The position numbers and the translations under genes were made by a program. From JBGPJM01 sp041485385 (lineage in GTDB: Bacteria; Planctomycetota; Phycisphaerae; Phycisphaerales; UBA1924), in NCBI GenBank assembly GCA_041485385.1, contig JBGPJM010000263.1:1-6066 (forward strand): a stretch of 6,066 bases of DNA. The letters are read 5' to 3'. A model generated the notes under the pieces. It had not been told where the DNA came from. It saw only the letters and a list, made by a program, of their open reading frames with translations, and did not search any database. Below, one piece after another: positions 1 through 4,446 of this stretch. The first letter of the stretch is position 1; each line of letters begins with the position of its first letter.

Positions 1-44
1 ACAACACCAACGAAGGGATCGAGCAGACCCACCTTGCGCCGTGA
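1..44 (+). CDS. Possible C-terminal tail of an upstream gene (partial)
   Basis: Reading from base 3 gives NTNEGIEQTHLAP followed by a TGA stop at 42-44. The composition is ordinary for a soluble protein terminus, unlike the Pro/Arg-rich translations of the other plus-strand frames here. Such a gene would converge with the minus-strand hydrolase, leaving about 51 bases between the two stops. Fourteen codons are too few to recognise a family, and the segment could equally be non-coding. No function is proposed. Confidence 0.3.
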   Translation, partial: NTNEGIEQTHLAP

Positions 45-76
45 ACACTCGCGCGATCCCCCCGTCTTCCCGGCGC

Positions 77-108
77 CCGTCCCCCAGTCCCCCAGTCACC
101 CAGTCACC
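77..108. repeat. Four tandem octamers across the hydrolase stop codon
   Basis: Four consecutive 8-base units read CCGTCCCC (77-84), CAGTCCCC (85-92), CAGTCACC (93-100) and CAGTCACC (101-108) on the plus strand. The hydrolase stop (TGA, complement of 96-98) lies inside the third unit, so the last codons of that gene are made of repeat. The unit length is not a multiple of three, so gain or loss of a unit upstream of the stop would change the C-terminal residues. Confidence 0.7.
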
Positions 109-773
109 GCGCACCCCCGCAAAGCCTCCATCACAAACCCATTCACCGCCGCCGGGTGCGACATGTTCAGCACGTGGATCCCCCCCGGCACCACGCGGTC
201 CGGCCGCACCCGCCCCACCGGGAAGACCCAGTCGTGGTCACCATGGATGTGGTGGACCTTGACCCCGGGCGCGAGCGCGTCCTCGCACCCCGGCCACTCC
301 AGCACCGCCCGCGCCGCCCACCGCAGGAGATCCACCGGCAGCTCCCGGGCCATGCTCACGAGCAGGCGCCGCTCCGCCCGCCCCAGCCCCCCGCCGCGCC
401 CGAGGAAGACCGGCGCCAGCGCCCGCCCCTTGTCCAGCACGATCGACGGGAGCAGCCGCGACGCACGCTCCGAGAGCCGCAGCAGCCGGCTCGTCGCGCG
501 CGGATGCCGCGCGCTGCCGATCAGAATCACGCACCGCGTCGGCACGATCCGCGCCATCTCCAGCGCCACCATCCCCCCCATCGACACGCCCCCCAGCACC
601 ACCGGCTCGCGCACATCCAGCGTCCGCGCAAACCGCGCGGCGTACTCCCGCAGCGATTCCCGCGGCACATGCTCGATCCACGCCGGCGTCTCCAGCCCGG
701 GGATCGCCCCGTGTTGACGAAGAAACATCCGCGGATCCGCTCCCAGACCCGGGAACAGGATGATTCTGGTCAA
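96..773 (-). CDS. Alpha/beta-hydrolase fold protein
   Basis: A 225-residue protein of the alpha/beta-hydrolase fold, probably a cytoplasmic esterase- or thioesterase-like enzyme; the substrate cannot be read from the sequence. The N-terminus has an oxyanion-type loop, FPGLGADPRMF (residues 7-17). The nucleophile elbow is GVSMGG with Ser64. The likely acid is Asp181 in HGDHDWVFP and the likely catalytic His is His200 in GGIHVLNMSHP, so the triad looks complete. At 225 residues it is at the short end for the fold, with a small cap region around 95-150. The TTG start at 773 is chosen because GGAGG (787-783) sits 9 bases upstream; a GTG at 791 would add six residues and contain that ribosome site. 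It has no signal peptide. It is the last gene of the minus-strand row, 24 bases after the DUF4325 gene, and its link to the signalling pair is unknown. Confidence 0.85.
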   Translation of the reverse strand: MTRIILFPGLGADPRMFLRQHGAIPGLETPAWIEHVPRESLREYAARFARTLDVREPVVLGGVSMGGMVALEMARIVPTRCVILIGSARHPRATSRLLRLSERASRLLPSIVLDKGRALAPVFLGRGGGLGRAERRLLVSMARELPVDLLRWAARAVLEWPGCEDALAPGVKVHHIHGDHDWVFPVGRVRPDRVVPGGIHVLNMSHPAAVNGFVMEALRGCAVTG

Positions 774-782
774 GCTGCCGCC

Positions 783-787
783 CCTCC
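783..787 (-). promoter_or_regulatory. Ribosome binding site that favours a TTG start
   Basis: GGAGG on the minus strand lies 9 bases upstream of the TTG at 773-771. It lies inside the six extra codons that the alternative GTG start at 791 would translate, so it argues for the shorter protein. Confidence 0.55.
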
Positions 788-797
788 ACACTTTGAC

Positions 798-1121
798 TCA
801 GGCAGCCCCGGGGCGCTGGGTGCTCAGACGAATTCCCCGTTCGTACCGCTCCACGGCCTTCATCCATGCCTCCTGCACCAGCGTGGAGGAGAAGGCGATG
901 CTTACCCGGGTACGGAATACCTCCACGCCAACCGCATCAAGGATCGTCATGACAAGAGCGTTGGCAAACGATGGAGTCATCCGCTCGACTGCCACGAAAT
1001 CAAGCTGAACCGACGACCCAGCCTTCAGCTCATTGATCACCATCGCCGCAAGCGAAAGCCCTGCTGCGACAGTGTTCAGAGCGGCCTCGGTCTCTCGGAA
1101 TTGTTTGGTGGCCGCCGACAT
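798..1121 (-). CDS. STAS-like DUF4325 domain protein
   Basis: A 107-residue single-domain protein resembling the STAS-like DUF4325 family. The signature is VQLDFVAVERMTPSFANAL (residues 38-56): a hydrophobic strand ending in LDF, then a loop with Ser51-Phe52-Ala53 leading into a helix, as in STAS folds. A second strand-helix unit follows (VSIAFSSTLVQEAWMKAV, 73-90). In classical STAS antagonists a serine at the equivalent position is phosphorylated by a partner kinase, so Ser51 is a candidate by analogy only. It follows the HATPase-type gene by 24 bases, and the pairing suggests the two proteins work together. The ATG at 1121 has only a weak GGA two bases upstream, so the start is uncertain. 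The frame is closed by a stop at 1145-1143. No signal peptide or membrane segment is seen. Confidence 0.75.
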   Translation of the reverse strand: MSAATKQFRETEAALNTVAAGLSLAAMVINELKAGSSVQLDFVAVERMTPSFANALVMTILDAVGVEVFRTRVSIAFSSTLVQEAWMKAVERYERGIRLSTQRPGAA

Positions 1122-1145
1122 TGTCCAGATAGTATGGTCGGATCA

Positions 1146-2006
1146 TCAAGGCCCGGATTCGACGAAGAAGCGGATCGCCACGAGGCAACCAGGAAATCCT
1201 CCGAGAAAATCCGACGCTACCGGAGCCTTACCCTCGAGGAACGTGACCATGGCATCACCACTCGCGATGGTCACCTCCCCGCCGCCGGACTCGCAGTAAT
1301 GCCGCAACTCAAAGAGCCCGATTCCGGAGTTGGGTTCGCCGAGCTCGTTGAGGGCGCCCGCACGGGTCCCCGTCACGCCTTCGCCTGTGGCCAGGATGAT
1401 CGCATCCCGATCATTCTTGATCGACGCGTGCAATGGGTTCTGCGCGAGGTGCCCACGAATGGTCTGCCCGAGATCGAGGACGGCAATCTCGATCAACGAT
1501 CGACTCGGGTACGCCTGTGCTGCGACGACACAACCGATTGGGGACCTGGCATGCGACAGGGCGTTCCGGACGATCTCGTCGAGATGATCGGCGAGGCGGG
1601 GCCGCAGTCCCCCGGGCATTCCACCGAACTCACTTTCCCACACCCGCGTTATCTCGTCGGCGAAGGTGGCGGACACACGTTCAAGTTGTCGAACGGGAAT
1701 CGCGCGGGGTGATGGTGAGAGCTTTCCCGCGTCTGTGGAATCGAAGAACTCCAATAGCCCGTTCCGTACCACGTAGTCGCGCGAGTCGTGAGTCAGCGGC
1801 AGCACGATCCGCGCTTTGCGGCGGCTCAGACACCCAATCGCTGCCAGAGCGGCGATCGCGTACGGGCGAACGAGAGCGAGGTCGCTCAGGTCCACTTCGG
1901 TCGGCGGCTGCGCCTTCGCCGGGGCGAGAGCTTTGAGCGCGCTCCAAATCAGCCTGCCCCCGACGAAATCGCCGGCATCGGTTCCCCAGATGCGAACCCG
2001 GCTCAC
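1146..2006 (-). CDS. ATP-binding protein, STAS-like N-terminus plus HATPase (GHKL) domain
   Basis: A 286-residue cytoplasmic protein. Residues about 36-90 (EVDLSDLALVRPYAIAALAA) resemble a STAS-like segment. Residues about 110-283 form a GHKL/histidine-kinase-type ATPase domain. The N box is E144-xx-R147-N148-A149-xx-H152. A G1-like box is D178-L-G180 followed by Gln-Thr instead of a second Gly. A G2-like box, NSGIGL, contains G228-I-G230, and a lid-like stretch lies at 205-227. FPGCLVAIRFFVE at the end fits the last strand of the fold. There is no dimerisation/phosphoacceptor histidine helix and no sensor or membrane segment, so it is not a classical sensor kinase; an SpoIIAB/RsbW-like serine kinase or an ATP-driven switch is more likely. 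GTG at 2006 overlaps the synthetase stop (GTGA), with GGAG 8 bases upstream. The downstream DUF4325 gene is the probable partner. Confidence 0.8.
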   Translation of the reverse strand: MSRVRIWGTDAGDFVGGRLIWSALKALAPAKAQPPTEVDLSDLALVRPYAIAALAAIGCLSRRKARIVLPLTHDSRDYVVRNGLLEFFDSTDAGKLSPSPRAIPVRQLERVSATFADEITRVWESEFGGMPGGLRPRLADHLDEIVRNALSHARSPIGCVVAAQAYPSRSLIEIAVLDLGQTIRGHLAQNPLHASIKNDRDAIILATGEGVTGTRAGALNELGEPNSGIGLFELRHYCESGGGEVTIASGDAMVTFLEGKAPVASDFLGGFPGCLVAIRFFVESGP

Positions 2007-2018
2007 TGCAATCGCTCC
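2003..2018 (-). promoter_or_regulatory. Translational coupling junction between glyS and the ATP-binding gene
   Basis: The minus strand reads GGAG at 2018-2015, 8 bases, then GTGA at 2006-2003. The GTG starts the ATP-binding protein and the TGA within the same four bases stops the glycyl-tRNA synthetase. The ribosome site lies inside the last synthetase codons. This arrangement is typical of coupled translation and supports co-transcription. Confidence 0.75.
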
Positions 2019-3664
2019 GCCACGTACCCCACCACCCGATCGATCGCGATCCGCTCCTGCTTCCCGGTATCACGGTCCCGCACCGTCACCGTCTGGTCCT
2101 TGGCCGTGTCGCCGTCGATGGTGAAGCAGAAGGGCGTCCCCGCCTCGTCCATCCGCGCGTACCTCTTGCCGATCGACTGCTTGGCGTCGGTCTCGATGAA
2201 CCCCTCACGCCAGAACTTCGCCGTCAGGTCCGCGTGCAGCTTCTCGGCGATCTCGGGCATCCCGTCCTTGTTCACCAGCGGGAAGACCGCCGCCTTGATC
2301 GGCGCCACCCGCGGGTGGAACTTCATCAGTTCCGGCGACGGGCGCGACTCGTCCTTGGTGTACGCCTCGCACAGGATCGCCAGCACCCCCCGGTCCAGCC
2401 CCGCGGCCGGCTCGATCACGTGCGGGAGGTACCGCTCGCCGCGGCGCCCGCCGTTGGGGAGCACCTCGCCGCGGTCGGTGTCGAAGTACTCGAGCTTCAC
2501 CCCCGAGTGCTGCTGATGCTGTGTGAGGTCGTAGCACCCGCGGTGCGCAACCCCCTCGAGCTCGCCGAAATCGGGAGCGGTGAAGGGGAAGCGATACTCG
2601 ACGTCGCTGGTGCCCGTGGAGTAGTGCGACAGCTCATCCTTCGCATGCTCGCGGAGCTGAAGGTTCTCACCCTTGAGCCCGAGAGACTGCCACCACTCCA
2701 TCCGGAAGTCTCGCCAGAACCGGTACCAGGCCTGACTCTCCTCCGGATGGCAGAAGAACTCCAGCTCCATCTGCTCGAACTCGCGCGAGCGATACGTGAA
2801 GTTCCGCGGCGTGATCTCGTTGCGGAAGCTCTTCCCCGTGTTCCCGATGCCGAAGGGAATCTTCACGCGCGTCGTATCGACCACGTTCTTGAACTGAACA
2901 AAGATGCCCTGCGCCGTCTCGGGGCGCAGATAGACCTTCATCTGCTCCCCTCGAACGGCTCCGGTTCCGGACTCAAACATCAACCCAAACTGCCGTGGCT
3001 CAGTCAGCGATTTTTTCTCGTCGCACTCCGGACACGGGCACGCGGCTCTCCCCTCCTCGTTCAGTTCCAAATAGGTCGCGGCGGTAAATATCACTTCTTG
3101 CTGACGATTGGCTTCGATGAGCTTGTCGATCTTCTTCTTGTTAGCGGCCTTTACCTCGTCGGGGGTCCCCATACCGCTGAACAGAAACGTCTTCCGTGCC
3201 TCCCCAGCCATGAACGGGTTGATGTCCACGCTGACAACCGTCAAGTGGTCGGCTCGGAAGCGACTCTTGCACACTCGGCAATCAACGGACACATCGTTAA
3301 AGCCCCCGACGTGCCCGCTGGCCTCCCATACCTTTGGGTGTTGAATGATGCATGTCTCCAACGGCAGGCACCGCACCGCCTCGCCCCCGGGGCCCTTCCT
3401 CCCCCAGCACGGGCGCATGATCATGTCCTGCCACCACGCCTCCTTCAGGTTCTTCTTCAGCTGCGCCCCCAGCGGGCCGTAGTCCCAGAACCCGTTGATG
3501 CCGCCGTAAATCTCGCTCGCCTGGTAGATGAACCCCCGGCGCTTGCACAGCGCCATGATCGCGTCCATCGGCTTGGCCCCCGCCCCACCACCCGCCCCAC
3601 CCGCGGGCGGGGGCGGCGAAGACGCGGCGGACGGATCGGGCTGGCGTGCGGCGGGCTCGGACAT
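2003..3664 (-). CDS. glyS: Glycyl-tRNA synthetase, single-chain alpha2 type
   Basis: Class II synthetase that joins glycine to tRNA-Gly in the cytoplasm; 553 residues. It is the homodimeric archaeal/eukaryotic-like form (also called glyQS in some genomes), not the alpha/beta two-gene form. Landmarks in order: core start around 33-65 (GFIYQASEIYGGINGFWDYG); a probable zinc site from C129-xx-C132 and C209, C211, C214; RPETAQG at 247-253; motif 2 around 272-304 (GNTGKSFRNE, then FEQMELEFF); motif 3 at 420-431 (AGLDRGVLAILC); anticodon-binding domain from about 450 (HPRVAPIKAAVFPL) to the end. Residues 1-31 are an Ala/Pro/Gly-rich extension without a recognised role. ATG at 3664 is chosen for AGAGGA 7 bases upstream; the open frame extends 61 codons further but reads as leader. 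It is first in the minus-strand row. The DNA for the central insertion (about 3061-3300) is clearly poorer in GC than the rest. Confidence 0.97.
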   Translation of the reverse strand: MSEPAARQPDPSAASSPPPPAGGAGGGAGAKPMDAIMALCKRRGFIYQASEIYGGINGFWDYGPLGAQLKKNLKEAWWQDMIMRPCWGRKGPGGEAVRCLPLETCIIQHPKVWEASGHVGGFNDVSVDCRVCKSRFRADHLTVVSVDINPFMAGEARKTFLFSGMGTPDEVKAANKKKIDKLIEANRQQEVIFTAATYLELNEEGRAACPCPECDEKKSLTEPRQFGLMFESGTGAVRGEQMKVYLRPETAQGIFVQFKNVVDTTRVKIPFGIGNTGKSFRNEITPRNFTYRSREFEQMELEFFCHPEESQAWYRFWRDFRMEWWQSLGLKGENLQLREHAKDELSHYSTGTSDVEYRFPFTAPDFGELEGVAHRGCYDLTQHQQHSGVKLEYFDTDRGEVLPNGGRRGERYLPHVIEPAAGLDRGVLAILCEAYTKDESRPSPELMKFHPRVAPIKAAVFPLVNKDGMPEIAEKLHADLTAKFWREGFIETDAKQSIGKRYARMDEAGTPFCFTIDGDTAKDQTVTVRDRDTGKQERIAIDRVVGYVAERLQ

Positions 3665-3672
3665 CGGATGAT

Positions 3673-3685
3673 CCTCTAGTAGAGG
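3673..3685 (-). promoter_or_regulatory. Short hairpin covering the glyS ribosome binding site
   Basis: The minus strand reads CCTCT-ACT-AGAGG, a 5-base perfect stem with a 3-base loop. The 3' arm is the core of the AGAGGA ribosome site (3677-3672) of the synthetase. If formed in the mRNA it would hide that site. The stem is short and its stability is unknown. Confidence 0.4.
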
Positions 3686-3757
3686 GCTGGGGCAGGGGCC
3701 AACTATATGGACAACCCGCCATGGCCCCCCGGCGCCGCGACCGGCGGCTCGCCCGGG

Positions 3758-3890
3758 TATTTCCCGATTTGGGCGCGCAGAACAGGCGCGCCCGGCGCGC
3801 ACAAAAGCGCACACCGCACAATTTTCTTCTCCTTGCGCCACAAGCACTTACGCGATTTCACCCTCCGCTATTTCCCGCTTTGGGCGCGCA
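3758..3890. repeat. 22-base direct repeat, two copies, in the glyS upstream region
   Basis: Copies at 3758-3779 and 3869-3890 differ at one base in 22 (an A/C difference at the tenth base) and are offset by 111 bases. Both end in TTGGGCGCGCA. The flanking sequences differ. Possible explanations are a regulator binding element or a fossil of a local duplication. Confidence 0.75.
3771..3793. other. GC-rich hairpin in the glyS upstream region
   Basis: GGGCGCGC (3771-3778) and GCGCGCCC (3786-3793) are perfect inverted arms around the 7-base loop AGAACAG. On the minus strand it would lie about 107 bases upstream of the synthetase start. No T-run follows on either strand, so a classical terminator is not supported. 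The left arm belongs to one copy of the 22-base direct repeat; the second copy has no matching right arm. Confidence 0.55.
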
Positions 3891-3933
3891 AACTGGACCG
3901 TTGGCCCATAGGTGGAGGGACCCACTGTCTCTT

Positions 3934-3961
3934 CTGCTTACTGCTTTCTGCTTACTGCTTA
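3934..3961. repeat. Tandem 7-base repeat, four units
   Basis: Four consecutive units read CTGCTTA, CTGCTTT, CTGCTTA and CTGCTTA. Only one base differs in the whole array. It lies in non-coding DNA between the divergent genes. Confidence 0.8.
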
Positions 3962-4004
3962 CTTCCTCCCACACCCCGAGCGCCCCGTCTGCGCGCCGCC
4001 ACCC

Positions 4005-4036
4005 CACGCCTCAACGCCTTCACGCCTCAACGCCTC
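4005..4036. repeat. Tandem 16-base repeat, two units
   Basis: CACGCCTCAACGCCTT at 4005-4020 is followed directly by a copy at 4021-4036 that differs only at the last base. Each unit itself contains two ACGCCT hexamers, which suggests stepwise duplication. Confidence 0.75.
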
Positions 4037-4091
4037 CATCCGAGACCACCCGAGTGCCAGACCCGCTGCCCAACCACCCACGCATCAACCC

Positions 4092-4114
4092 AAGTGCTTT
4101 GCATAAAGGCACTT
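4092..4114. other. 9-base-pair hairpin with AAGTGC/GCACTT arms
   Basis: AAGTGCTTT (4092-4100) and AAGGCACTT (4106-4114) pair over nine positions, with one G-T wobble, around the loop GCATA. No T-run follows, so it is not a convincing terminator. It sits mid-region, over 300 bases from either start codon, and shares its arm with the dispersed AAGCACTT element. Confidence 0.6.
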
Positions 4115-4286
4115 ACAGTGATTCCAGCCCCGCGCACAACCCTCAAAACCCACCCAAAAACCCCGAGAAAATCACCCCCCCCTCTTTCGCGGAAACACCC
4201 CGCCAAAGATCACAACTCAAGCTATCACAAGCACTTGCGCGAAAAACCTGCCCTGTTTTTCTCGATCTTTCCCGTCTTTTCTCTGT

Positions 4287-4326
4287 TTTTCTCAAAAACT
4301 CTCGTCTTTTCTCCAAAACTCTCGGC
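4287..4326. repeat. Tandem 20-base repeat inside a pyrimidine tract
   Basis: Two adjacent 20-base units (4287-4306 and 4307-4326) agree at 18 positions; both have the form TTTTCTC, A-run, CTCTCG. A partial further unit follows from 4327 (CTTTCTCGTCC). The surrounding 4246-4350 is almost purely C and T on the plus strand, unlike the rest of the window. Confidence 0.65.
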
Positions 4327-4391
4327 CTTTCTCGTCCTTTGTCCCCCAGACCCCCATCCCGCATCCCGGGTGCCCCGCTCCGCGTATGTGG

Positions 4392-4397
4392 CATACT
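4392..4397 (+). promoter_or_regulatory. Candidate -10 element for the multicopper oxidase gene
   Basis: CATACT preceded by TGTGG fits an extended -10 loosely (four of six consensus bases). It would place the transcript start near 4404, giving a leader of about 43 bases with the GC hairpin and the ribosome site. The element overlaps a small inverted repeat, GTATG-TGG-CATAC (4384-4396), which could be an operator. No -35 match is seen. Confidence 0.3.
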
Positions 4398-4405
4398 CAA
4401 GGATG

Positions 4406-4424
4406 CCCCCGGCCGCACCGGGGG
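4406..4424 (+). promoter_or_regulatory. GC hairpin in the oxidase gene leader
   Basis: CCCCCGG (4406-4412) and CCGGGGG (4418-4424) form a perfect 7-base-pair stem with loop CCGCA. It ends 8 bases before the GGAG ribosome site (4433-4436) and 22 bases before the GTG start. The following bases (TTGGTTGTGG) are not a T-run, so a leader structure is more likely than a terminator. Confidence 0.5.
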
Positions 4425-4446
4425 TTGGTTGTGGAGACCCCATCCC

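Larger units (their letters stand above)
3839..4242. repeat. Dispersed AAGCACTT element, three occurrences
   Basis: CACAAGCACTTACGCGA at 3839-3855 recurs at 4226-4242 with one difference (G for A at the twelfth base). The octamer core AAGCACTT appears at 3842-3849 and 4229-4236, and its reverse complement AAGTGCTT at 4092-4099, where it forms the left arm of a hairpin. Between these sites the sequence is unrelated. Confidence 0.6.
3665..4446. other. Divergent intergenic region, 782 bases, repeat-rich
   Basis: The region lies between the divergent synthetase and multicopper oxidase genes. Open frames exist but their translations are Pro/Arg/Ser-rich, have no domain-like pattern and follow the repeats, so no gene is called. 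The part next to the synthetase is very GC-rich; 4246-4350 is almost all pyrimidine on the plus strand. The individual repeats and hairpins are listed separately. A TATAGT at 3707-3702 on the minus strand could be a -10 element for the synthetase, but no -35 partner is visible, so this is only a weak suggestion. Confidence 0.7.

Noticed and set aside
156..1712. Long plus-strand open frame of 518 codons opposite the minus-strand genes
   Set aside because: It overlaps the hydrolase, DUF4325 and most of the ATP-binding gene on the other strand. Its translation is rich in His, Arg and Pro without domain features, a typical antisense shadow in GC-rich DNA.
2234..3679. Plus-strand open frame of 481 codons opposite glyS
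   Set aside because: Antisense to a clearly real synthetase; the translation is Leu/Arg/Pro-rich and has no recognisable motif.
3771..3793. GC hairpin read as a Rho-independent terminator
   Set aside because: No run of T follows on either strand, and it lies between divergent genes, where no transcript is expected to end.
3851..3864. T-box-like sequence (AGGGTGAAATCGCG on the minus strand) about 187 bases upstream of glyS
   Set aside because: It matches the T-box core at most fixed positions, but the UGG that must pair with the tRNA CCA end is changed to UGA. No stem I with a specifier loop was recognised, no terminator with a T-run follows, and T-boxes are not expected in this group.
3934..4326. 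Repeats in the intergenic region as a CRISPR array
   Set aside because: Units are 7, 16 or 20 bases and directly adjacent, with no unique spacers, and there are no cas genes.
4143..4418. Small minus-strand open frame (91 codons) in the intergenic region
   Set aside because: Its Arg/Lys/Glu-rich middle is simply the complement of the pyrimidine tract with its 20-base repeat; it has no domain pattern.
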